From assembly GCF_000711695.1 (NCBI RefSeq), contig NW_013546969.1, forward strand, positions 1 to 64,000: a DNA stretch of 64,000 nt, read 5' to 3'. Position 1 is the stretch's first letter. Each line of letters begins with the position of its first letter. Below are positions 30,265 through 41,500 of the stretch, piece after piece. The DNA comes from Tilletiaria anomala UBC 951. Its lineage: Eukaryota > Basidiomycota > Exobasidiomycetes > Georgefischeriales > Tilletiariaceae. Made by a program: the position numbers and the translations under genes. The notes below the pieces were generated by a model. The model was not told where the DNA came from and searched no databases. It saw only the letters and a program-made list of their open reading frames with translations.

Positions 30265-32129
30265 TTACCGTATGTGGCGGTGCTGGCCCTTCTGTTGATG
30301 CTGGCGATGCTGTTGGTGCTGGCGGTCCTGTTGATGCCGCCATAAAGGTTCTTGGTGCGTCGGTGCGTGCCACCAGAGTGTGTGCATGCCAACCGGCAGC
30401 TCGATATCAACCACTTGGCCGCGGAACTGGATGGTGGCGGTGAAGTTCTCGAACAAGCCGGTACCGTAGTGGTCGTTCTGCTGCAGGAAAACGAGCGAGA
30501 AGCGCGACATTCCGTTCCCGAGAGGGTTTTCGAACCCTGAAAGGAGCGAAAGAGTAAGAGAGAGCAAGGGTCAGTATAGTTCAGCAAATAGTTTGAATGA
30601 TGCGAAGCCACGTACGCACCTTGGGCAAGAAGCTGTCCGGCCGTTGTGTTGACACCCATGACAAACGACTGCGTCTCCATCCCGCGGACGCGAGTCGCCA
30701 GCGAGCCATGCGCGAGCGTGGCGAAATCGCTCGTGAGTTCGTACGATCCGTCTGGGAGGATTTCGATGGGCGCCAGGCAGTTGGTGCAGACACCTGGCAG
30801 CGTCGGGCCTGTGAAGCGGTCGGCGGTCGCGTTCAGCACCGCGTTCCAGAGGATGACGCTTTGCGACTTATAGTTGATCGAGCCGACAGTGAGGACTTGG
30901 CCCTGCGTTTTGAGGTTCTGCCACGGTTCATTGAACCATTGCGTAATCTGCACAGAGAAAGCGTTTCCGTTTATATGTTCAAGAGATATGCGCGCGAAGG
31001 AGGCTGCCTTGGCGAAAACTCACGCGCGTGCACTCGGTAAAGTAGACCTCCGCATCTGGATAGGCGAGGTTGAATGGCTGCTGGCCGGAGGGGCTGCCGC
31101 CGTAGCAATGCCATGCGACGCCAGTGAAGGCTTTGCTGCGATTGAAGACGTCGATCGGATACTCCTGCAAGTCCCAATTGTGATCGAGTGCGAGCAGACC
31201 GACGTCCTCGAATCCGTTGCTGTCAAACTCGGCGCGAACGAGGTCACCAATGTCCGCGGCGTCATCGGATTCGATGATGGTGCCGGGGTAGGCGGTCGGA
31301 GCATATTTGGGCTCATTCTGCAGCGAGAGGCGGTAAGCCTGGATGCCCATCTCTCCTAGCGCCATGAGGATCTTGGTGAGGTACTTAGCGTACAGAGAGT
31401 AATACTGCGGCTGGATCGTGCCGCCGTGCAGGCCATTGGGGCCGTTGCTCTGACCCGTCTTCATCCACGCTGGCTGGCTCCACGGCGCAAAAAAGTGCTT
31501 GACGCGACCATTGGAAACGGTCGTGATGTCCTGTAGCGTCGTCCACGTCATTGGGGCCGCGCTGATGTTAAAGTTCTCAAAAGTCGGATCCGGCGAGCCG
31601 TCAGACGTGTCGTCATACGTATACTCGGCGATGGAGAAATCAGTGGCCGACAGAGGCGTGCGCGTCAGTGTGCAGCCTGCGCCGCCTTTGGCAATGTACT
31701 CTTCGGATGGGTCGAAGAGCAAGCGCAACAACTCCCAATACAGCGTCTCATTTTGCTGCCGGACACCTTGCAGGACGATCGACGTCGCGTCGGTAATGCC
31801 GACGCCCCAACCATGGAATTCCTGCAGGCGCTGGTTCGAGGCTGTCCAGTCAATGAGGGAATTGGAGTCGTGTATTTTAGCACGAAGAAACGACAGCTCC
31901 CTCGACTTGTGCATCCATGCGCACCAGGGTAAACATTCGGCGCCTGAGCGCTGGAGGACCGGTCGGCCGCGTCTACAAAAGTGCGAGCCGACTTGCTGTA
32001 CTGACTCGTCACATCGCTGATCCACAGCTTTTTGTCGTACGTCGACGACCAGACGGCTTCGATCTGCAGCGCCCGTACTGACGCAGCCAACGCCAGCAAC
32101 GCGGCAGCGAGGATGATGAGAGAACGCAT
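30265..32129 (-). CDS. Secreted GH30 glycoside hydrolase (endo-beta-1,6-glucanase type)
   Basis: Four exons (32129-31925, 31841-31024, 30947-30620, 30536-30265) give 540 residues. GH30 enzymes of this group cut beta-1,6-glucan or related wall polymers with retention of configuration. The signal peptide is MRSLIILAAALLALAASVRA. The (beta/alpha)8 barrel shows EFHGWGVGITDATS, WSQPAWMKT, the acid/base Glu in LQNEPKY and the nucleophile Glu in VYFTECTR; a C-terminal beta-sandwich follows (SINYKSQSVILW, FATLAHGSLA). It is the only unbroken one of three GH30 copies here. Introns have consensus donors (GTGCGC, GTGAGT, GTGCGT). The last about 35 residues are a His/Gln-rich tail in the chosen frame; the exon 3 frame also stays open and coding-like here, so the extreme C-terminus is uncertain. 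TATA-like TTATATATACC lies about 140 bases upstream. Confidence 0.88.
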
Positions 32130-32942
32130 GTTCCAAGCCGAGCAATCAGATAACCAGATGGGACGCGGTGGGTTGCGTCCGGCCTGCAGAGAATTACTTC
32201 AGGCTGCAAACTCGGGCGAACCACAACACGTATAGGAATGAATATGATGCAATGCCGCGTCCTGCATTGTACATTATATATACCAACAAGTTCTTTCAGC
32301 TGCAGTTGCAGAAGCCGAGTAGATCTCCAACAATATTGCTAATGGGTCGACCAACCAGCCCGAAGGGGAGGCTTCGCCAGCATGCAACCTCGTTCCGCAC
32401 AGGCGCACGCTTTGTGCACACACAATGTCCACAAGGATTGCGCAGATCAGACCACACGCCAACGTGCGCCAACATGCAACAAAGGTGTATGCACAGGAGG
32501 CCAAGGGTGCCAGAGGCGCACGAGATGCATATTGCATATCATAAATGTGATCAAGGTGGATCCAAACGTTAGCGACATGCAAACAGTTCCGCCCTTTGCT
32601 GTTCAGGGGAACCGACGGCCTGCGTGCCGCGGCCGTTGTACCTGCCTGTACTTGGTCGGGGGCACTAGAAGAGTCAAGTCGAGAAGCGCCAACTAATCAC
32701 AATTTAGACGACTGCCGAGCCGGAAGCCAGCCTTGGGACGTGCGCACTCCGCATCCAGCGGAACGCAGAGACGAGAGAATCACATCGATCACACAGCACG
32801 CTTCTCCATTTCGGAACTCGCCCGTTGTCAATGATATACTGTACATTGGGCTCACTTCTTTCCTTCTCTATGCCACATAAATATCTGTTGCGTGCGCCTG
32901 CCGAGTCGTAAATTAGATTTCGGACGAGCAAAGTCTGACAGC
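32130..32942. promoter_or_regulatory. Upstream region of the GH30 gene, no other gene
   Basis: Contains an AT-rich TATA-like sequence (ATTATATATACC) near 32273-32284. The rest shows only short frames on both strands with no coding evidence. Confidence 0.4.
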
Positions 32943-33306
32943 TTAATCCAGCTTGAAGTCGTCGACGATCAGAGAATGGCAGAACAAGTTAGCTGGGCGG
33001 GACGGCGCTCCTGCCTCACGTCGAGCAACGCTTATGAGCCGCTCACCGACGCCAGCTAGACCCTTGGCATCGCCAATGCTGGCCTGGCACTCGTATGCCA
33101 GCACTAATGGGTGGGGCTTGACGACGGCGGCGCCGTCGTTGGAAGGCGCTTCCTTGTGATCGCCGCCGCACCTTTCCAGAAAGCGCACGCAGCAACGTGG
33201 AGACCACATGAGGGTTGCTTGACGTGAGGGCGCCCCGAGCTTGCGCAGGTTCGAAGGCGCTATGAAACGGGCCGTACGGATACTTCTTGCCCTTCGTGGC
33301 GCCCAA
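32943..33306 (-). pseudogene. Unidentified 3' gene remnant
   Basis: Two minus-strand stretches with strong C/G third-position bias follow each other: GKKYPYGPFHSAFEPAQARG up to LLRALSGK, followed by a GTGCGG donor-like site, then, in another frame, APSNDGAAVVKPHPLVLAYE to the stop after LIVDDFKLD. This looks like the last two exons of a gene whose 5' part is missing, cut off near the start of the retroelement fossil. Family not recognised. Confidence 0.3.
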
Positions 33307-33399
33307 TCGCTTGTGGAGTCCCTCGACGATAGATCACATCGTCGCACTCCCGCCGTGAGCCCGCGTAGGTGCAACCGCGCTCAGGCACGCTAGCATCCT

Positions 33400-34005
33400 T
33401 GGTCTGGGTGGCTCCTCCTAGTCAGCGGTTTCTGGTCGGTTCAGTGGACGAACACCTCGCTCGTACTAGTGCGCCACTTACTGCACAACATTTTTGCGTA
33501 CTTCGAGCTGCCAGACCAAATCTTCAGCGATCGGGGCATTTCGTTCTGATCTTGCGTCTGGCCTTTTACATCTCTGGAAGTCTAAACCGTCAATATCCAT
33601 GCCTTACCATCCGAAATTCGACGGAAAGGCGGAGCGCAGTAACCAGAAGCCCAAGCGCTACCTTCACTTGCACGCTGCGTACCGCCAGGACGACTGGGCC
33701 AAGCTGCTACCGGTGGCACAACTCGCACCCAACACGCGACCGGGCTAGCCCCGACCATGACTCGTTACAGGCAGCTGTCAGGGATGCGTCCCGAATTTGC
33801 GGCACTGGCGCCGCTCAGTACTGACTTCCGCGCGATTGGCCTGCAGACATTACAGGCTCACGCGCGCGAACCCATCGAGCATGCTACTGCAGTCGTCAGT
33901 CGGCACCACAACACCAAATACCAGGACGTAACCTTTCATGCCGGCGATGAGGTAATGCTGTGCACTAAGTGCTTCAGCTCTCATGCCGAGGAAGAAGTAG
34001 CTTGA
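33400..34005 (+). mobile_element. Ty3/gypsy LTR-retrotransposon fossil, integrase part only
   Basis: Plus-strand pieces show the integrase core of a Ty3/gypsy (Metaviridae-type) element: the region around the second catalytic Asp (QIFSDRG) and the conserved HPKFDGKAERSN motif near the third catalytic residue, followed by the spacer that leads to the C-terminal domain. Gag, protease, reverse transcriptase and RNase H were not found, and no pair of terminal repeats was identified. The copy is a broken, short remnant with several breaks. Without terminal repeats its age cannot be estimated beyond saying that it is not recent. Confidence 0.75.
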
Positions 34006-34772
34006 TTGCTATAGCGAAAAGGTGAACTGAGTACAACAGAGCCGCTACTTATAGACCAGTGTCCAGTTGGTCTCCTCCTGGCATCGTTGTGGTAGGCCGA
34101 GTGAATGTCGAGGAGAATGATTGCAATGACTTTGTGGGATAAATGGAGGTGATTGGTCGCGTTGCATGGAGACCGTCTTGCGCATATAGTGCATCCTAAT
34201 AATGGGTATGAGGCCGAAGTAGGTGTGATGAAGCTTGAAGTGTTGATTGTCCATCTTGTTGTTTGTGTTGCCTTGGGTGTAGTCCAATGAACTGCGCGCT
34301 TCACGCCGCACGCGGCTACAGCGGTATGTGGATAAGTTGTCCTGTTGCGCGCTGCACTCACGCACTTGCTCACTGCGCATGGCCCCTCTTCTCCGCCTCT
34401 CGCTCCCCTTCTCGTTGTGGTTCTGGATGTCCCATTCTGTGAAGCAACAAGCGGACCGGGTCCCGAGTGGATGGGTGTAGGGCTTCATCTCGAACTGTAT
34501 ATTTCATCACATCCTCCGATAGATACCTTGCAGAGCAGTGTGCGCAAAGAAGCAGCTGCGGTTTGCGAGTCGATACCAACCGAGGAACCACTCCGCTTTA
34601 GGTTCGCAACATCCGCACCCCCCTTCTCTCTCCATAGCGTCCCGCGCGCGGCTGTCTCCTGCCATCCTTCGCTTCTTCAGAATTCGACTCGTGGCGGCGA
34701 TGATAACAACGCTCGTAGCCAGTCATACTCAGCACCCATTTCACAGATCCGCAGCAACAGCAACAAGCCACC
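34006..34772. other. Spacer and MOB4 upstream region
   Basis: The first about 350 bases after the retroelement fossil are AT-richer and could include element sequence, but no matching repeat was found. The rest, with CT-rich tracts near 34600-34760, is the likely promoter and leader of MOB4. The start codon sits in CCACCATGG, an ideal context. Confidence 0.4.
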
Positions 34773-36356
34773 ATGGCAGGTCAACTAGATAGCGGTAGCG
34801 GTAGCAATGGCAATAGCAGCGGCAGATGCAGCGCGCGTGCGCTGCCACGGATACGCAAAGGGCAGAAGATCGATGTGAGCTCAGGCCCAGACACTCGCGT
34901 CGGGTGACATGTACATGCGCGGATTGCCAGGGAATGGCGCTTCAAATGGAAGTTACAGGCAGCTGACGTGTGCACTCTGCGTTCACTTTTGTTCTGCCGT
35001 TCTGCTTTTCGCCACACCAGGAAGCCCTAGCGCCGCTGCAAGCCCTTCCGCCATCGGTGCAGTACATTGAATCGCCGTTCCAGCTGCAAGAATACCTCTC
35101 CTTGCTGCTGCGGCAGGATCCGCACGACGTAGACCGCATCGTGTCCTTACCAGAAGCGGACGTGTCGCGGATGTTGGCCGAGGAGAGGTCGAGTCAAATG
35201 GGAAAGGGCAAGGATGCCAACCTGGCGGGAGGCGTACCAGCTCAGCTGGTGGACGAGGAACTGCACCCGATCGACACGGATGTTTGGGTATTTGAGCAGC
35301 TAAGGTACGCCTGAAGCTGTCAGGCAGGCTCTGTCCAAGGCGAAAGCTGATCCGCGACGACACGTTCTCTCCTCCCATTTCTGCGTGCGCTATCGCGCAC
35401 TGCGCAGACGCATCGTGCTGGATCTCTCCACGCCGTGGCTGACGTCTCTGCAGCACGACTGTTCGAAGACCAAGAATCCATCCACGTGCGACGCGATGAA
35501 CGCCGGCGAGTGGATGTACCTCTGCGCCTCGCACGGCGAGGAGAAGCAGTGCTGTGCGATTGACTACACCATCCACACGCTCGACGGCGCCACCGCGCTG
35601 CTCAACTCGGCGCGCCACTTCCCCAGTCGGACATACATACCCACGACCAGCTTGCGCCATTTTGGCAGCATCAGCCGCCGCCTCAGCAGGATCTTTGTGC
35701 ATGCCAAAGACCACCATCGCAAGATATTCGACGAGTGCGAGGTCAGTACGCACGCATGCTTAGTGGCCGCTGGCAAGGTCCGATTTAGGCGTGCATGCTG
35801 ACTGACGCGCTTTGCTCTCCTTCAACAGAGTGAGACCTCGCTATATGCACGCTTCTACGCACTCTGCAAGCTGTACGACCTGATCAGCATCGACAGCCTC
35901 CCCTCCCCGTGTACGCTAGCAGCGGCGTCCGAAAGCTCGAGCCGTGCATGGTCAAAAGCCTCGGGGTCAGCGCCAACAAATGAGTCTTTCACGATGGGGC
36001 GGGAGACCAAGGAAAAGGGTGGGGAGGGAGAGCAGAAGCAGATCACGCTGCTGCAGCGACCGCAACCTCATGTCGCAGCATCTGAAGAAGAAGGCGCTGC
36101 AGACACGGCCACCGCGGAGGCAGCGGCCACAAGAGGCGCGAGGGTGCAGCGCACGGATACCATGACGTCGCGCAAGTTACAGGAGGGTGGGATAACAGGC
36201 GCGAGTGGAGGCGAGAACGAGAAAACGTCTGCAGAAGAGCCCGAGAGGGTGCAAGGGGAGCATGCTTCTGCTCCCGCTGCTGCAGATGTGGATGCGCCAT
36301 CTGGCCCGGAGGAACAGGACACCGGGGGACCAGTAGCCGGCGACGCGTCTGCCTGA
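34773..36356 (+). CDS. MOB4: MOB4 / phocein-type STRIPAK subunit with long disordered tail
   Basis: Four exons (34773-34874, 35021-35304, 35408-35741, 35829-36356) give 415 residues. MOB4/phocein (MOB-3 in filamentous ascomycetes) binds striatin in the STRIPAK phosphatase-kinase complex and controls growth, fusion and development. The MOB fold is clear: EWMYLCASH, the zinc-ligand region around CCAIDYTIHTLDGATALLNS, FPSRTYIPTTSLRHFGSISR, RRLSRIFVHAKDHHRKIFDE and the closing SLYARFYALCKLYDLIS. The pattern AIDYTxHTLDGA marks the MOB4 rather than the MOB1 branch. After about residue 260 an acidic, Ala/Glu/Gly-rich tail of about 150 residues follows that animal MOB4 (about 225 residues) lacks. The N-terminus has a Ser/Gly/Asn run. 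Confidence 0.93.
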
Positions 36357-38546
36357 TCGAGCTTCGCGAAGGCTTCGATAAACTAAACGCCACCGCCACT
36401 GCCTTTTCCTCTGCTCTGGTTTATTTGCATTTGATCGCATGGATATACATTTTAATGTGTTCGTTCGCGTCTGCCCTCTTGCTTAGCTCGTGTATAAATA
36501 GAGGGCGTGCTGACTACATGCGCTGATGTCAGCCAGCAAGATTCAACATCTAGCATCCAAGCATCAAGACGTTCTTGACCCCGGAGTTAATACCAGTATC
36601 GCTTTTTGCCCGTGTGACCGTCTCCAGATGTTCAAGCAGCGGTACCTTTGATCTCTATGGTTTCCTCATAGTTCACACTTTCGAAAGATTAGACGATCCT
36701 CGAATCTTGATTTTCCTCTTACATCAAGAACTGCTAGCTCAAAGCAAGCATCGATTACAGCCGGGGGCCAGAAGCTGCCATATCAGCGCTACCGTCATCC
36801 CCAATCCTTGCCAGCGACTTTGGCGTTCTCTCTTGAGAATCCAAGATGCTTGAGTATGAGCACGATGAGGCAATACGGCGCCTTCGAGGCCGAACTGGCT
36901 GGGTCAACGTTTCGCTTGACCTGCCATAATCTAGGGCTAATAGTTCAACTAAGAATCTTTATATCTGGTTGGATGCCTACCCAGTGACTCGCTCTCAAGT
37001 CACCAAATAGTGCAAGTCCAGAGGCCCGGCTGTCAGGCTAACCCGTCCCAAACGCGTTAGGTCCCTTGTTCCGCACACACGAACACCCCGATGCCTTCAG
37101 GCGGCAATGTGCCGTAATAAGCTGCTGCAACAGCAGGTATGGGACTCGTACCTGCAAGGAAAACGAGATGCCAGTCCGGACGGGTCGTGGCCTCTATTCG
37201 AGAACGGCCCGCTGGAATACCAGCTCTTGATGGAACGTATTGGGGGGAGGGGGCATGCAGAATCCGGAAGCCATAACGCCCGACTGTCTCGATGATCGTA
37301 CGCGTGGCTTTTTCCGATAGGGATATCGATTGCCCATTTTACCGCTCCTTGGCGGTGCTGAGCGCTGAACGCTGAACGCTGAAACTGCATATAAATAACC
37401 ACGAGTCGGTTGTGCAATGGAAAGATCCTGCCTACTTCCTTTGCATACCATACACCTTTGTGCATGCACAGCTGGCAGCACAGCATGCGTGCTGGTGTGT
37501 GGGGGGGATATGAGAGCCAGCGAGCGTTTGCTGCGCTGCAAAATCGAGACTACGAGATAGAAGCTTAGGTGGAATAGTTGTAGAGAGGCGGCTGCTGCGC
37601 ATTACATAACCAGTGATCCACACTCTCTTTAGTCTGTGCCTTTACAAAGGGCTCGGAGGTTCCGATTGGCTCCACATTTTTGACCGTCCACCACCCTTAT
37701 CTAGGCACTGTAACGCACTTGTAGATTGGAAAACCGACGGCAGCCCTGCGCTGGGCACCACCAGCTATTTATGCACATTGTTCCCTGAGATTTGGTTGCG
37801 GGGTTAATCCTCCCTCCGCACCCAAATCAATCAAAAAACCTGCTGAATGCTGGTGCACATGCAGCAGAGGTAGAGAGGTAGAGGCAGACGGGAGCTTTTG
37901 CAGCGGTGAGCCGCCTGCCAATCCATGCCTCGACGCGGTTTGAGAGGAAAGTCGGTCAGAGTTTTTCACATCATCCTCGTTCAAGTTCAGTTGCAGTAGG
38001 ACCGTTCCGTGGCGCCCGCCGGATGGGCAAGGGAGACAAAAGGTGAGAGAGGAACGACTCCCAATCGGGATTCGGAGGAGACGCTAGTCGGTCGGACAAC
38101 CCGTGGCTCTGCACACTATGAGCACACGCTTGGAAATCTGTCGTCGCTTGCCAACAATTTCGTATCTTCACCCGGATGATGGGACTAACCCCATGCCGTC
38201 CGCTTTATCACCCCTATCTGTATTCTCTTTATACACTCTTCATCGTTTGTTAGGGTCGAGCAACGACCGCTTCTGGTGTAATTCCATCCCCATCTTTCTT
38301 TCTTTTGCACAAGCGACGATCACCATGGAATTTTGATCCAACGCAAGGTCGGCAGCTCGACGCACGCTCTCGCCCCTTGCAGACACAGGCGGACCCTTGT
38401 CTGCGCTCTCTGCGTTTTTGAACATGCAAACTTTTTGCTCGGCGCTCCCCGAAAATAAGCCCGGTTCAACGCGACAAAAGACGAGCCTGGTGTTCCCCCG
38501 CCTTTTCTAAGGTCAAATCGAAATATCCCCCTTGGACGTCGCCAAG
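36357..38546. other. No supported gene (about 2.2 kb)
   Basis: Long gene-poor spacer between MOB4 and the secreted GH30 gene. A TATA-like TGTATAAATAGAGG lies at about 36491, and CT/GA-rich tracts occur near 38200-38300 before the secreted gene. I found no frame with domain or splice support on either strand. Confidence 0.45.
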
Positions 38547-41500
38547 ATGACGACTTCCTTGCTCAAGATCTGCCAGCTGCTGCTGCTCCTCAGCAGCTAC
38601 CAAGCCCACTTCATCGCCGCAAAGTCCCAATGGGATGTACGCGCGGCAGTGAGCCCTGATACTAGCTCAAACGTAAAACCAGCCAATGCCGCGCCCGCGG
38701 GCATCGGTGCTTCTGCTTCAATTGCGACTAATAGCAATACCAACGACTTCCTGCCGTTCTTCATGATGGATCTCGGGCCATTCGACTCCAACGGCGAGCC
38801 CATCAAATACAGTAACTTTGGAGCGGCATACGCGCCTGGCCGCGCGGAAAAGGACACAAAGTGCGTCGTTGATTCATGCAGGCAGCAAATGAAGGGGCAG
38901 CCTCAGCCCCAGTCTGGGCCTCAGGGTGCAGGCATCTCCCCTGCTCAGCCACAGAAGCAGGAGGATGCAGTGGCTGGGAACCAGGACGCAGCCCTAGCTG
39001 GTGCAGCATCCCGAGCAAGCTCCCAAGCCCTGGCCACGCACAGACTCAAGGGTGCTGCCAAAGCTGGTGCAAAAGCAAAATCGAAGGCTCCTTCTGGCGG
39101 CTCGCTGAACGCACATACACAAGTTCCGGGCACTGCTCCTGCTGGTGCTGCCCTGGTCGGGTCCCACGTCCTAGCCACCTATGGGGTTTACGGACAACAA
39201 AATGCCGGCACAATGATAAACACAAACCCAAACGCACGAGGCCCCGGCAATGCAAATGCACACGGTGGCGCAACGGCATCTGGCCCGCGTGTCCTCGCCA
39301 GTTACGGTCTGAAAGGACAGGCAAGCAAGGGCAACGGCAAGTGAAAGGGCAGCTGCAAGGGAAATGGCAGCGGCAAGGGTAAGGGCAGCGGCAAGAGTAA
39401 GGGTAAGGGTAAGGGCACCAGTAGCGGCATGAACGTGGCCGGTAATGCTGTTGGGACGAACAAGATTGTTCAGGCTGCGGCGGTGGGTGCCGGCGGCACC
39501 AGCGCTGGCGGAGCTGCTGGTGCGGGCATGGCGATCGCGGCTCAACACCAGCAGCAGAAGCAGTAACAACAACAGCCGAAGCATGCCGCCGGAGCTTCTT
39601 CATCTTCGAAGGTTGCTGCGGTCGGTTCGGGTGCAGGTTCGAGCTCTGGCACAGATGCCAGCGCGCAGGCCCTTCAGGTGAGTGCACGCGCAAGCCGGCG
39701 GTGCTTTGGTACTTTCTACTCTATCTGACACCCCTTCGCTCGTCCTTGCATCGTGCCGATGGCGACGCAGAGGAGGAAACAAAAGCAGAGTCAACTGGTG
39801 GCGCAGTCATGGGCGGCACGTATGCTCAATCACAGTCGGGCACTGGGGCATCGTCAGGCTCAGGATCCCGCGCTGGCAGCCCCAGAAACTCACCCTCAAG
39901 CTCCTCTTCATCCCCTTCAATAGGCATGCATGAACTCAACACCGTGTTCAAGTCTGGCTACGAAGCCGGTCTGCGCGCCGCCGCCAAGCTCACGAGCGAC
40001 TCTTCCGGGGTTTCGGGTGCTTCCTCCAGTTCCAGCCCATTCTCCGGCGCTGGCTCATTGCCCCATGCAACATCGGCATCGACAAGATCATCCGGGTCAC
40101 AGGCAGGCTCGACACACGGCTCGTCAGGAGCTGCTAGCGGCGGAGAACATGTGCGCGTCCCATAAGACCACAAATACGCTGGTGTTTTGAGCGGCGGCAC
40201 ATAGCCTGTATCGAGTGGACATTCGTCGCTGGCAGCGAACGGTGGACTTACCGTCGAAGACGCTGACGAAGACGACGAGGATGAAAACACGCCCGCCTAC
40301 AACGCCGCCCTAGCCCTAGCGGCAGTTCCGCATCCGCGTCGTCTCAAGCAGGCGTGCTGGCCTTCTAAGGCGCAGCTGCGGATGTGGCTGCTGGATCTGC
40401 TGCGATGCGTGGCTCGTCCTAGGACTCGAAATCACGATCACGAGGAAATGTGTCTGGCTCTTACGACAGTGGCTCCAATGGATCCGGCGGCTCGTATATT
40501 GGTGCTGCTCACGGTGGTGTAAACAGTTGCAACATAGGTGCGGCAAGCAGCGTCCAAAACAGCAGTGGTAATTCCAGCAGCAACATGCCAGCGCAATCCT
40601 CCAATCTTCCGGAAAATTCTGGCATAAGCGCCGCCACGATGAAATGGTTCCACAAGATCTTCCGCAAGCCGCTCGCCGATATCTTACCGTTCTTGCTCGT
40701 TGACTTCGAGCGTCAGGGCTTGCTCAAGAATCCGCACGAGGCGCAACCCTCCACATCTCGTTCGGTACAGCACCGTGTCGCTGGCGCTGGCTTCAAAGCT
40801 CAGATGCAGCAGATGCAGAAGCGGTATGTCCCGCAGCAATACCCGATGAAGATGAGAGGTAAGGCGGATAAAGGTAAAGGAAAGGGACAGAAGGCCAAAG
40901 GCACAAGCGTGACTCAAGGAGCACGGGGTTCTGGTGGAGCGCCTGTCGCTGCTGCGTTGCCAGCAGCAGCAGCAACAGCCGAGGTTGAGAGTGCACAGGG
41001 AAGCATGGCCTATTTAGTAGGTTACCCATAATCAGATGCATATCCTCGTCTTATTCGATTTTAAGCCTTCCTTGCGGTGTCTTCCTTTAGGGCAGACAAC
41101 GGAAGATATGACCGCTGAAAATGGCTGGACCGTTCTCCAAGGGAAACAAGCCTTCGTGCCTGGGTCTGGCAAGGCGCCAGGTGGCACCGCCAATGTTGTG
41201 ATCGATCTGCAAAAGACGTACCAACGCATGGATGGAGCAGGGGTAGCACTTACCGATGCGGCCGCTCAGGTTCTGCAAGGCCTCAAGGAATATAATCCGC
41301 AGAACTACCAGCATGCGCTGCAGGACATTTTTGCTGGTCCGACTGGCCTCACCATCCTGCGTATCCCGATCGGTGCCACAGACTTTAGCAGTGATCCAGC
41401 TTATTCGCTTGCCGACCAGCCGCTTTTAAGCGGCATGGCAAAGATCAGCTCGGTTTTTACATTCGGTATTGTCCACTCCACCATCATGCCCGTCTTGCAA

